A DNA stretch of 23,218 nucleotides, from the NCBI GenBank assembly GCA_036897095.1, contig JAYMSP010002627.1:1-23218 (forward strand), in the 5' to 3' direction. The notes under the pieces are model-generated. The model searched no databases and was not told where the DNA came from. It saw only the letters and a program-made list of their open reading frames with translations. Numbering within the stretch: position 1 is the first letter of the stretch; each line of letters opens with the position of its first letter. Source of the stretch: Plantago elongata. Its lineage: Eukaryota; Streptophyta; Magnoliopsida; Lamiales; Plantaginaceae. Shown in pieces: positions 10,897 to 21,065 of the stretch. The position numbers and the translations under genes are program-made.

Positions 10897-12114
10897 TCAA
10901 GACTCATCCCCGAACTCTCGGTCCAAAACCTTGTACACCTTCCTTTGGCCCGGGGTCATATCAGTTGGGTCGATACCGGACAAGTTGAGACATTTGCAGC
11001 TTTCGAGTGCAAGCCAAGTCGGCATTGGTCTGATTAGTTGACGCTTCTATTTATAGACGTTTCTCCTCTTTTCTTTCGAAGAACGCCAACCTCCTCTACT
11101 CTATCTCAATCCTATGTTGACCAGTTGCAGTTGTGTAGCAAAATCGTTCTTGAACTCAACAAAGTCACTGCCGGAGGAGTTTGAAGAAAGGCCACTTTTC
11201 CTAAGTGCCTTCGCCTATCCCGACCCATGGGACGCTCCTTGAAGTCATCAATATCCTCACTCATGCGCATTTTCTTCCCCTAGCTTCCGTCCGTGTCTTC
11301 ACCTTCCGCATCATGGAGTTCAAAACCCAGAATTGATTCTTCCTTTGGACCGGTGTAGTTCATCTTCGTTTCCCACTGTTGATATTCTTTCATGTCATGC
11401 CAACAGTGCATTAGGTCGAAATCTTCACCTTGTTTATGATTCATCTTGTAGATGCGTTTGGCATACTCGATGACATCTTCATTGTTAGTACCACTCCGAA
11501 TTCCTTGCACTCGTACATCCTCGTTGTGAGCACTCACCCATTGATTAACACATGGCTTGATGCGATTCCAGCGGTCACGAAGAGAGCTACCAGTTCGTTG
11601 TTTGAGCTCAGAAGTCGAGTCCTTCCTTGCCTCATTCCACATCTTTATGACGTGCTTAGTGAACATTGTGGTTAAACTTCACGTTCGTACCAACACATGG
11701 ATCCTCACTAACCTGGCATGAACATGTTGACTAAAGCGAGGTCCTCTGCAACCGAGAACTTCTTTGGACCGTCTCCTGGACTGCGCCTTCCACTTCCTCC
11801 CCGGGAACGTTCTTCCCCTTTCCCCTCAATGACCCGGCCTTTCCTTTCCCTTTGCCTTTTGATGCGGCCATCTTCCCCTTTCCTCTGGCAGCTGCACCGG
11901 TGGAGGTTGTGTCTCCAGAACGGTTTGTTGTGCGATCCCTCATCATAACCTTCCAGACGAAATACATCTTGGGAGTTGAAAGGATTGTATGGTTCATTTG
12001 AATTGTTGTTTGGATTGGTGGATGATTACGAACTATGGTAGCCCATACTGCTGAACATTGCTCGATTTCAGCAGGATCTTTGTCCACCAACCAAGCAGCA
12101 ATATTCAGATTCAT
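10897..12114 (-). pseudogene. Harbinger ORF1-like Myb/trihelix protein, frameshifted
   Basis: Proteins of this kind are the DNA-binding partner of PIF/Harbinger transposase and are often mis-named 'glutathione S-transferase T3-like' in plant databases. From 5' to 3', scattered over three frames, one reads: NPFNSQDVFRLEGYDEG, a KGKGKGK-rich linker, PKKFSVAEDLALVN, VSEDPCVGTNVKFNH, the helix region SLRDRWNRIKPCVNQW with DLMHCWHDMKEYQQWE, then KERPMGRD, AKALRKSG, and a C-terminal segment ending GQRKVYKVLDREFGDES before TGA at 10897-10899. Frame changes fall near 11700, 11650 and 11200, with a stop near 11060, so no full product can be made. The two longest open pieces are 12114-11731 and 11666-11280. 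Confidence 0.75.
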
Positions 12115-12589
12115 TTTGATTTTTTGTAGTGATTAGAAGAGTGTTATGAGTTTACTAGAGATTGGAGGTGTGAAGAATGAAGTGAAAATGATTGTCTATT
12201 TATAAATCCCGAAAAATATAATCGTTTATAGCCGTTGGAGTATTTTATATTTTTTAATAATAAAATAATAACAATTTTAAAAAATAGAAAATGTGTCCGG
12301 TTGGGACACTAGCTGTTTTGTGGTTGGCCCACAATGGGCCAGTCACAAAATGGCTACCTCAATCGGTTGCTCCAATTGAGGTGCTCAGCAGCCCCCCACA
12401 GTGGACGGTACATACGGCCGTCCATAGTGAGTGGTGTCACAACTAACTGAAAACGTTGGACTAGTTTGCATGTTGATAAAAGTAAATATAATAAAACAAC
12501 TGTCCAGTTCTATAACAACTATTCATTCTCCTTTATTTTACAGATTATTGTACTTTGTTTGGAAGAGTAACCGAAGTAAGAATACATTT

Positions 12590-13082
12590 CCCCCCTATAT
12601 AAAAAGAGATCACGTACCTGTTTGGGAGTTATATCAACCAAGAGAATGGACAAAGTCTCTGCGCTCTCATTTTTAATGGGTGGAGAAAAGGCAGATCTCT
12701 TGAATCATATAATATAAAGAATAATGATACTTGGTATACAAAATTTCTTTCTTATGCAGGCAAGTTAACTCTTATACAGGCGGTCACCACGCCATTCCTT
12801 CATACTACAAGTCTATAGAAAAAGTTCTTGCTTGGACAAGATTGAAGAAATAAATAGGCATTTTCTATGAAACTTTGCCAAGAATGAAAAAAGAAAAGAA
12901 GAATAAAACGCAAATATGTCTCCAAAAAATTTGAGAGGACTTGGAATTCAAAATCTATATACTCTAAACCAAGCTTATCTTTTAAAACATTATTGGAATC
13001 TTTTAAAACATTATTGGAATCTGTTGACCAAACCTGATTTTCTATGGACAAAGGTTTATAAGACCAAAGTACTTTCCTAATT
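12590..13082 (+). mobile_element. LINE (non-LTR retrotransposon) reverse-transcriptase remnant
   Basis: Fragments in several plus-strand frames match the C-terminal part of plant LINE reverse transcriptases. They are ISTKRMDKVSALSFL (about 12625), WYTKFLSYAGKLTLIQAV (12730-12783) and GLGIQNLYTLNQAYLLKHYWN followed by LLTKPDFLWTKVYK (about 12940-13065). In this family the order 'LSYAGRLTLI ... GGLGIRNL ... LLAKHLWNLL ... LWVKWV' is characteristic. Stops and frame changes interrupt it, and it has no complete ORF, endonuclease domain or poly(A) tail. It is inactive. Confidence 0.72.
12979..13020 (+). repeat. 21-bp perfect tandem duplication in the LINE remnant
   Basis: The unit CTTTTAAAACATTATTGGAAT occurs at 12979-12999 and again at 13000-13020. 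It is in frame and duplicates the residues LLKHYWN. It looks like a replication-slippage event after insertion. Confidence 0.9.
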
Positions 13083-13169
13083 CTAACCTGGTAGATGCAG
13101 CTTCTAGACCAAATCACAATTGTTTCTGCAAAAATATTGTATGAAGCAAACACGTTTTCCTGCAGTGAC

Positions 13170-13716
13170 TTAACCAGTGTCCAGTTCAACAGTGACACCA
13201 ATCAACTTCATGGTAGACAAAATTGTCCTATCCCCCTTACAGGCAGAGTAGACTTGTTCTAATATCCTCCTTCCTTCAACCCCACCATATTTTTCATTGG
13301 TTGCTTGTACATTTCAGTCACCAACTCATCATCTGTCTCTCTCTTACAAATGATGCTGATCGAAACCAGTTTCCGGAGTGTACAGGCACAATTTTATAGT
13401 CTGGAGAAGGTGTAGCAAGGAGTGCAACAGAGACTCTTGAGAGTATATGTTGCCACTTCAGGATTAGTTTCCAGTCCTTATCAGGCCTCCAAGTGAAATC
13501 TAAGCAAATGCTGCATGATGCAAGATCAAGCTGTTGCCAGCCCATGCTATTCTGCCTAAAGTATGGGGCAGTACCATGGGTACAGGAGAATGGAACTATG
13601 TTCAGTAACAATCACTTAAGTAACATAAACAGAATTTAGTTCCTTACCTTGGCAGCCCAGCCTAACAGTTCAATGACTTGTCTCACTTCAGTTCCAGAAA
13701 GGTGCAATTCATATGC
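13170..13716 (-). pseudogene. Unidentified multi-exon gene remnant
   Basis: I do not recognise the family. Minus-strand reading gives a likely 69-base exon 13716-13648 (AYELHLSGTEVRQVIELLGW, then AAK) with a good donor (AAG|GTAAGG). An acceptor before 13551 (CTTTAGGCAG|AAT) keeps the phase and leads into NSMGWQQLDLASCSICLDF, TWRPDKDWKLILKWQ, then SPDYKIVPVHSGNWFRSASF. In the GA-rich run near 13335 the frame slips to RETDDELVTEMYKQPMKNM. Another shift gives GVEGRRILEQVYSACKGDR, TILSTMKLIGVTVELDTG and a TAA at 13170-13172. Residue composition is protein-like throughout, and the splice signals are sound. With at least two frame changes and no visible start, this looks like a decayed gene fragment next to the LINE remnant. 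Alternatively, undetected introns could account for one of the frame changes. Confidence 0.5.
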
Positions 13717-13739
13717 CTCTCATCAACAATAATGAGACA

Positions 13740-15700
13740 CATCTAACTAATGGTATACAACCACCATATTATTATCCCTCTGCTTCGTCATCTACACTCA
13801 GTCTCAGCTTCTTTACTGCTCACTTCTTGGTCCTAAGAGTATAAGGCTCTCCAGCAATCAGAAACCACAACACCCTAACACATCAACATTCCCCTGACTC
13901 AACACCCTCCCCACACCCAACGTCCAGAGCTCATCTATTACCCACACCCTCACATACCCATTTTTATCATTTTAAATTTGTTGAATTGACATATGAATAA
14001 ATTATTAAATAAGTCATAAAATTTGAGTTCACTAAATCCAATACCGTAGTACATTAATAAAGATGGAGAATGTAAAATAAAATTTCAATTGAAAGTAGAA
14101 GTAGATTGATGGATAGAATTGCACTACAGAATAAATAAAATTAACCTAGTGAGAGGCTAAAATAATCCATCAAATATGGAACTCAAAAGGGAAAAGAAAA
14201 TCACAGACATTTTGCTACCCCAATACATCATCACCAACACATTGCTAGTGATGCTCCAAGTTGTATGCACCATTTTCAAAACAACTCACCTCTTAAAAAA
14301 TGCACAGGGTCGGAGATCTAATCTCGTATGCCCATCATTAGATACTTTATGTATTTCATGTTGTCAAGGAATTTTCCAATCTCCAGAAGTTTTTAAGAGT
14401 TGGGACAGAAACACAGAGGCAACAGGTACTGAACTGCAAGAAACAGTTTCATGGGCTTATAGGGAGAAGAACTGACTACTGGGTAACTAATCTTCTCTTT
14501 TGTACATTTATGCAGCCTGCCGCATGATGTAATTGTCAACACAATGAAGCATCAATTTTAACACATAATCCAAGTAAATATCAGACAATTTTCAGACAGG
14601 GAATGCAGATCTCGCAACCTCAACAAGTATTGCCAAATAAGTAACATACTAAAATTTTCTTTTACAGTTAAATCCTAGGATTTATCATCATATAAAGTAG
14701 TGCCTGTATTCGCATACAGACAACAAGTGACATATGAAGCAGAAAAAGGAACACTTGAAGTCATATAGCAACAAAAAGCAAACCAGTAAAAAATGCTTGA
14801 CGACTGGGAATGTAATTGTAATTTATCCCCATAGCTTGATCATCACTGGCCCTATAGAACTGGACTTATATTATAACATACTACAGAACAGGTTGAATCA
14901 AGTTTTTGGGCATTCCCCAGAGCTGATTACTCATTTCATAAGTCCTCACATAAACATTGAGAAATTATTTGCCAACGCAGAGAACACAGAGAAAAGTAAA
15001 CCACAGACAGATTTCACACATGGACACACATCACATATCGTGATATATGAAGAAATAGGATTTTATCTTTTCAAACAGAATCTTCTCTTAACAAATATCG
15101 AATCATGACATAATTATGGGCTATAGCTTCAAGGATAGAATTTTAAAAAAACTCGGTAAACTATAAAGTTCATCAGTTCCAGTTTCACTGAATATATCAA
15201 GCTATTTTTGGCAAGTGTAATGTATCGGTATCACAACTGGAATTGACTTAGTCATCTTCATGGAGACAACAAAACCTTGAAGAATATACCAAATTACCAA
15301 TATACAGCATATTAATACAGCCAACAATTTTTTTATTAGCACAAGTACAAGAGGGATCCAATGAGGAAGACACCTTTCAAAGAGTTATGACCACCAGAAT
15401 GGCAAAACAAGTTAAGGAACGAAATATCTTTGGGCAAAAATAAGATATCAGCATTAGTAGAAATGGAAACAAAAGTTTCTGTTGAGCAAAACTATTTTCA
15501 TGATTCACGAACTGATTAATATTACATATAACAGCAAGAATATTGGGTATGAACCATCTTTTTCTCAGCTTTAGCATAGATAACTAATATTAAGCTTCAA
15601 ACTGTATACTAAGCAAAACATCAAAAAGCTAAGCAAGCTACTGGAAAAAAAGTCTTACTTTCTACGGATTAGCTTCTAAAGAATCTATTTGAAACTAATA
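13740..15700. other. Intergenic region, no gene recognised
   Basis: AT-rich sequence with a few open frames of 60-124 codons on the plus strand (for example 14176-14475 and 14734-15108). Their translations are compositionally ordinary and match no family I know, and flanking splice or start contexts do not support them. More 5' exons of the broken minus-strand gene at 13170-13716 could lie here, but I could not identify any. Confidence 0.5.
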
Positions 15701-15790
15701 AAACTCAAATCATATTAGAAACAATACTTGCCTTTATAACAAGAAATGAAAAAACAGTGCAGCAAACTGACCAACATCAACTCAGTTACA

Positions 15791-18700
15791 TTAAGCACGC
15801 CGTTTGCTTAGACGCCAAGAATTAGGCTCATGATATCTATCATAAAGTGGTTCTATACGCTCTTGCCTCTTGCGTTTGCTCATCTTTGTAGGATCTGAGA
15901 CCTTGAAGAATCTTGGCGCCAGTTCTACAAGCCATTTTGGATCTACTACTGTCACCTCACGCATGTATTCTTTAGTTGTCATCACCAGTTCATGGTATAT
16001 AACCCAGTCAGGTTGTCTTTGGAACAAAGCACTGCTTGGATGAATGTAAACAGGTTGATTCTCAACTATTGTTTTGTAACCTTCTTGTGGATCCTTCCTC
16101 GCTGCATGGAAAAAGAAGCCAGCAGCTATAGCTTTCCGAATCTTTGCGAAGTTTTTACCAGCAGTCACAACGTCCAATTTATACCTGTACACAAAATGGA
16201 GTTAGAAACTAATTTTTATTACTCATTAATAACTTAGAACGTTTATATATGTAGTCTCAAAAAGGATGCAAAAATGAAAGGAAAATATCCAATAGCAATA
16301 CAATCAAGGCAGAAGAATAAGGAATATAGCTGAATTTTGTCGGAAACATTGAATATATAGGGATTTGGAACCTTCTCTAGCTGCCATAGTATACGTGATA
16401 AATAGTACTAGAACTTTCTTGAAAAAGGAGGCAGTAGAGTGGAATGATGAAAATAAGAATTAAAAGAATGCAAAATTCAAAGAGAAGAAATCACATACTT
16501 ATCCATGATGGAGAGAAGCTGTTTTCTCACATCTTGGGCCCTCCTCAACGAACGAGACTGAACAAAGTTCTCAAAGCACCAAGGACCAGAAAAGTTTTTT
16601 GCTTTCCAAGCTTCATAAACAGCAAGTAGTGTCAAATGGTCTCCTTCAGGCTGAAAAAACTTTGCCCTTTTCTGGTCAGCCATCGCTTGCTTTTCCCTTG
16701 GTCGGTAAAAGATGTTCCCAGTCTGAATCATAGCAATGATGGTTAATATTTCATCACTGCACCCAAGATCTACACTGGCAAGAAGCATCTTAGAGAGTGG
16801 AGGATCTAACGGAAATTCAGCCATCTTCCGCCCTAACTTTGTAAGGAGGCCTTCTTCATCCAGAGCTCCTAAACTATACAGTTGCTCCATTGCAGATATG
16901 AGTGCTTGAGGTGATGGTGGGTCCATAAAATCGAAAGACAACAAGTCATTAATGCCCATAGCTTTCATCGTGAGAGTAGTTGTCCCAAGATTGATCCTCT
17001 GAATTTCCGGAATTGATGTGGCGGACATCTCATTATGAAATGCACTTTCTGTGTAGAGGCGATAGCATTTTCCTGGTCCAGTACGTCCCGCCCGACCTGC
17101 TCGTTGCTTAGCAGATGCTTGTGATATAGGAGTTATCACCAGTGAATCAAGCCCTTGTTTTGGATTGTAGACATTTTGCTTTGCGAACCCAGGATCAATA
17201 ACATAAAATATACCATCGATGGTCAAAGAAGCTTCAGCAATATTTGTTGCCACTACAACTTTTCTCTTTCCTGGAGGGGCAGGGTCAAAGATCCTGGACT
17301 GCATCTCACTGGGAAGGGCACTGTACACAGGTAAAATAATCAGCTCCGGAACATTTCTGCCCAGCCCCTTCATTCTCTCGTAAAGGCACTGGCAAGCATA
17401 ATCAATCTCTTCTTGCCCTGTCAAGAACAGAAGAATATCACCTTCTGGTTCATTAAGGTGAATCTGTAACACCGTAATCAAGGATGCATCCAAATAGTCG
17501 CTCTCTGGGGACTTCGTATACAGGATTTCTACAGGAAAAGTTCTTCCTGGGATAGTGAAGATATTACAATTGAAGAAATATCCAGAAAACTTTTCAGCAT
17601 CCAATGTTGCAGATGTGACAATCAAACGAAGGTCTGGTCGCCGCCCCACGAGCTGCTTTAACAATCCAAAGAGGACATCAGTGTGAATTGTCCTTTCATG
17701 AGCTTCATCAAGCATTATAACCGAGTACTGGGACAAATTTTCATCTATAAGAATCTCCCTCAGAAGCATACCATCAGTCATATACTTAATTACAGTCTCT
17801 GGACCAGTGCAATCTTCAAACCGAATTGCATACCCAACTTCTTCCCCTAAACGGCAACCAAATTCTTCAGCAACTCTCTTAGCAACAGACATGGCAGCAA
17901 CCCTACGAGGCTGAGTACATCCTATTTTCCCCCGGGTGGTATATCCTGCTTCAGCCAGATATTGTGTAACCTGAGTAGTTTTGCCTGACCCTGTCTCACC
18001 AATAACAACTAGTACCTGATTATCATGGACAGCCTGAACCAACTCTTTCTTCAACTTGTATATAGGTAAACTTTGTCTCTGGTCCTGAATAGAAAGCTTC
18101 GATCTTTGGCCAAAAGTCAGAGCTTTACCATATGCATCCTTCTTCCACTCCGGCATATCATATGCAGAGAGTCCAACACCTCTCAGTTCCTGAGCAAGAT
18201 GCCTCTCACCTGATTCCGGCATCGGATCTTCCCATGGTCTATTCAAATCCTTCGGAATGGAGTCTAACATTGTCCTTTGCTGCTGTTCCCTAACTTCCCT
18301 CCTCTCCTTTATCAGAGCAGATTGCAGTGCAGCTGCACGACTTAAAGATCCCTCCGGGTTCTTAAATATCTTGACAGGGGACATATCAATAGAGTACCGA
18401 CTCTGACCCTGCAGAAAAGCAGGTTCATCATCATTTAACTCAACCTCAAGCTCTTCTTCTGCTCCTCCTTCCTCATGATAAAGCATACCATCCCCATCTT
18501 CATCAAACATAGGATAGTCCTTTACACTCATAACACCTGAAGCAATCAGCTGCTTAGCCTCCCATATCTCAGGCGAACTCATCCGCTTCAGTGGTCTTCG
18601 AGATGGCACAACATCATCTACCTCCGTGAGCCTGATTCCAGAAAGACCAATCCTACTGCCCGATGCTCCTCCATCATTCCTACTAGAAGGATTTGTTCTC

Positions 18701-19857
18701 TCACCATTATCACTCCCATTCCTCTTCAAAGGCAACAAATCTTCCCCAGTATTCTGATCCACATCTCTCATCGCCAGACTTAACTTGTCCCCCCTAATAG
18801 AGATCACTTTCACATAGACCTCCTGATCCCTCTTCACAACATCATTGGCATTCGAAATCCTCCTAGTTGCCATCTGAGAAACATGTACAAGACCCTCCTT
18901 ACCTCTAAAATCATCAAACTGCACAAAACACCCAGTATCCATCACCCTTGAAACCCTTCCCTTATAAACTTCATACAATTCCAGCTCTCCTGACTGATTA
19001 CTCCTCTCGTTCCTCCTCCCTCTCCTCTCTCCATCCCGCTCTTCCTCATCCACCCTCCTCCCACTCCTCTCATTTCTATTCCTATCCCCATGCCTTTTCC
19101 TATCACCATCATAACCATCCCTATCCCCACGTCCCCGCCTATCATCACCATTGTCATAACCATCCCTATCCCCACGTCCCCGCCTATCATCACCATTGTC
19201 ATAACCATCCCTATCCCCACGCCCCTGCCTATCATCACCATCGTCATAACCATCCCTATCCCCACGCCCCCGCCTATCATCACCATCATCATAACCATCC
19301 CTATCCCCACGCCTTCTCCTATCACCATCTCTACCTCCACGCCTATCGCCCCTTTCATCCCTATCTCTACCTCCTCCACGCCTATCACCCCTTCCCCTAT
19401 CTCTACCTCCTCTATCCCTATCCTGTCTATCGTCACCTCGATTCCTATTCTCCAGTGTCTCATCATCATCTACGACCCTCCTCTTACTCCTAGCTTCCTC
19501 CTCAATCTCCTTCTCCAACTCCTTAACCCTCTCCTTCCCATCCTTGATCTTCAAAGCCTGAAAAGAACCCCCATCATCCTTAACCCCCTTATCGGCCTTC
19601 GGCTTGGGAGGCAGAATAGCATGGATTATAGTAAGCAGAGTTCGGACGAAGTAATCAGGCATATCGGCACCATTCTCTCTCAGAAGCTTATCGAACTGGT
19701 CAACATTCTCACACTGACGACCTAATGTGGTGATGAATTCAGCGAGAACCTTATCACCAACGCCGTAGTGATTCTCCAACTCCGTACAGACTTTGGAAAT
19801 GAGAGAAAGTTTCTTCAATTTCTCCAAGCCGTCGTCCTTAGTGTCGCCACCACCCAT
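15791..19857 (-). CDS. DEAH5: Pre-mRNA-splicing factor ATP-dependent RNA helicase PRP22/DHX8 homologue (DEAH5 type)
   Basis: PRP22 is the spliceosomal DEAH helicase that releases spliced mRNA after exon ligation, in the nucleus. Two exons, 19857-16499 and 16184-15791 (3359+394 bases), encode 1250 residues. The start is the ATG at 19857, and the junction reads [14 protein letters not shown]. An N-terminal PWI-like helical domain (about 10-95) resembles that of human DHX8. Next comes an Arg/Asp-rich linker (about 130-290), which includes the 15-residue repeats. An S1 RNA-binding domain follows at about 291-365 ([15 protein letters not shown]... [19 protein letters not shown]). The helicase core has GETGSGKT at 620-627, DEAH at 717-720, SAT at 749-751 and QRAGRAGR at 918-925. 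The winged-helix, ratchet and OB-fold region ends in the conserved [10 protein letters not shown]. The protein is longer than the ~1,170 residues I recall for Arabidopsis DEAH5, mainly because of the repeats. All core motifs are intact, so the gene is very probably functional. Confidence 0.97.
16185..16498 (-). other. Single intron of the PRP22 gene
   Basis: This 314-base GT-AG intron (donor GGATAA|GTATGTG, acceptor GTGTACAG|GTATAAATTGG) splits a lysine codon. Reading on past the donor gives only seven extra residues before a stop, so splicing is required for the conserved C-terminus. Confidence 0.93.
19111..19290 (-). repeat. 45-bp in-frame minisatellite in PRP22 (4 full copies plus partial flanks)
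   Basis: Units start at 19111, 19156, 19201 and 19246, and a partial copy starts at 19291. On the plus strand each begins ATAACCATCCCTATCCCCAC. On the coding strand each unit gives 15 residues of the type [15 protein letters not shown], with N/D and R/Q variation between copies. The copies differ by only a few bases, which indicates recent expansion or homogenisation. Because the unit is a multiple of three, copy number can change without disrupting the frame. Long open frames seen on the opposite strand here are a by-product of this composition. Confidence 0.95.
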
Positions 19858-20279
19858 CGCCGATCGGATTTACAGATGTATGTATGTAGATAGATCGATA
19901 GGGTTTTGTTGATGAAGAATCAAATAGGGTTTTGATTTGGTACAAACAGAATAGAATACGATTTAGGATTATTGCAATTGGAGACGATAAACAAACCTCG
20001 TTATCGTTTAATAGCGACCTCTTTTTACCGACCTTAATTTACAACTGCCTAAAATCTCAACATATACACTTACTGTATATTGCTCTGTATTCAGTATTTA
20101 CCTTTATTATACGGAATCCGGATTCTTGTAGGAAAAGAAAAGAGAACTCATTTAATTATTTTTCTAAGATTACACAAATTTTAATAGGGATTGATAAGTT
20201 GGGTTGAGGAAGGTATTATTTCCATGTACTTTCACTTTTAATATTTATTTTTGTACGAATTAAATTGAATTAAACTTGT
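19858..20279. other. PRP22 upstream region
   Basis: This stretch upstream of the minus-strand PRP22 start probably carries its 5' UTR and promoter. It contains no open frame with recognisable similarity. No TATA box stands out at a convincing distance, which would fit a housekeeping gene, but this is weak evidence. Confidence 0.4.
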
Positions 20280-20284
20280 AAAAT

Positions 20285-20949
20285 TGTTGGAATTTGTATT
20301 ATTTAGCCTAATACGAATTTGCCAAGCTTGAGTTAAAGCTCCTATAGATTATTTATGGAAACAATAACCTTGAAAATCAACAAAATCTTCCAAACATATC
20401 TCTTAACTTAATTTAACCAATTAGATTTTGTCTTGATTAATAAGATAGCAAAACAGAGTATCTTCAAAATCTCCTGAACATATCTCATTATCTTATTTTA
20501 AACATTTAAATTTTATCTTCGTGAGCAAGATAGCAAAATATAATATCTCCAGGAGTATTTTATTATTAGAATTAGTCTCTTAATAGTTTACTATGCATTA
20601 CTGTAGATCTTATTCAGATTTCTTCATATCTTTTATTTTCCTTAACTTACTTCATTTTTTAAAATCTATCTATTTCAGGCAACAAGTATAAATAGAACAT
20701 TAGGGCTTAACTCAAATCCTAATAAGATGAATGATGATATTTATTTACCGTGAATAAACGTGTAACTACTGCGAGAGCGTGCTACCGTTCTAGGTCTTCA
20801 TAATACGTGATTTACTTCCTGTTCGTGCTAACCTAGTTTTAGAGGTGATCTAGTGCACCATTTTCTTCTAAATGTGACATCTACGGGTTAGTCTTTATCT
20901 AATTATCTTCTCTTTCTTGTAATTTGCAGATCGTAAAAACAACATCCCA
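20285..20949 (+). mobile_element. Candidate solo LTR (Copia-like)
   Basis: The segment starts TGTTGGAA and ends CATCCCA. It is bracketed by AAAAT at 20280-20284 and 20949-20953, a 4-5 base direct repeat depending on where the last A is assigned. Inside are a TATA box (TATAAATAG near 20688) and, about 65 bases later, an AATAAA signal (near 20753), the order expected of an LTR promoter and polyadenylation region. No primer-binding site, gag or pol follows, so it would be a solo LTR of about 665 bases. The family assignment rests on the ends and size only. Confidence 0.55.
20383..20549. repeat. ~84-bp imperfect tandem duplication inside the LTR
   Basis: The unit beginning AAATCTTCCAAACATATCTC at 20383 recurs as AAATCTCCTGAACATATCTC at 20467. 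Both contain ...AAGATAGCAAAA(C/T)A near the end. The two copies are diverged, so the duplication is not recent. Such enhancer-like tandem repeats are common in the U3 region of plant LTRs. Confidence 0.8.
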
Positions 20950-20952
20950 AAA

Positions 20953-21065
20953 TATGTTTCTTTCGACACAATTTTGACGAAGTGCATATTTACAGGTGAT
21001 TTTCGATTAACTTAATTAGGTCATTTGCAATAAGGGAGTCTTCACACTTTTACTTGTGTTTTTAT
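20953..21065 (+). repeat. Diverged dispersed repeat, copy A
   Basis: TATGTTTCTTTCGACACAAT, then TTTGACGAAGTG ... AACTTAATTAGGTCATTTG ... ACACTTTTACTTGTG aligns in the same orientation with copy B at 22383-22500. I estimate roughly three-quarters identity by eye. Copy A directly abuts the candidate solo LTR. The parent element is not identified. Confidence 0.65.

Larger units (their letters stand above)
10541..12440. mobile_element. Decayed PIF/Harbinger-type DNA transposon (ORF1 fossil)
   Basis: A broken Myb/trihelix-like accessory ORF on the minus strand is flanked by end sequences that match imperfectly in inverted orientation. The left end has CCGCCCACTATAACGG (from 10544). The right end, reverse-complemented, has CCACTCACTATGGACGG (about 12418-12434). 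A transposase (DDE) gene is absent, so the copy is non-autonomous. I cannot fix the exact boundaries or a TAA/TTA target duplication, so the limits are approximate. Confidence 0.6.

Noticed and set aside
10687..11037. 116-codon plus-strand frame at the Harbinger left side
   Set aside because: The minus strand here reads as the C-terminus of the accessory ORF (KVYKVLDREFGDES), so the plus-strand frame is a shadow.
10549..12430. Reading the CACTAT words at both ends of the fossil as CACTA-superfamily termini
   Set aside because: The bases outside do not form a matching 3-bp duplication, and the internal ORF is of the PIF/Harbinger type. The resemblance is limited to a few bases.
14734..15108. 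124-codon plus-strand open frame between the broken gene and PRP22
   Set aside because: Lys/Ser/His-rich with no family resemblance, no flanking splice support and ordinary intergenic composition.
19111..19325. CRISPR-like regular repeat pattern
   Set aside because: The units are contiguous without spacers, are in frame within a eukaryotic helicase gene, and lie in a plant nuclear context.
18942..19725. Long open frames in other frames/strand over the PRP22 repeat region (His/Tyr/Pro-, Ile/Thr- and Met/Gly-rich)
   Set aside because: They are by-products of the 45-bp minisatellite and RD-rich codon composition. The helicase frame is conserved, and these translations are low-complexity.
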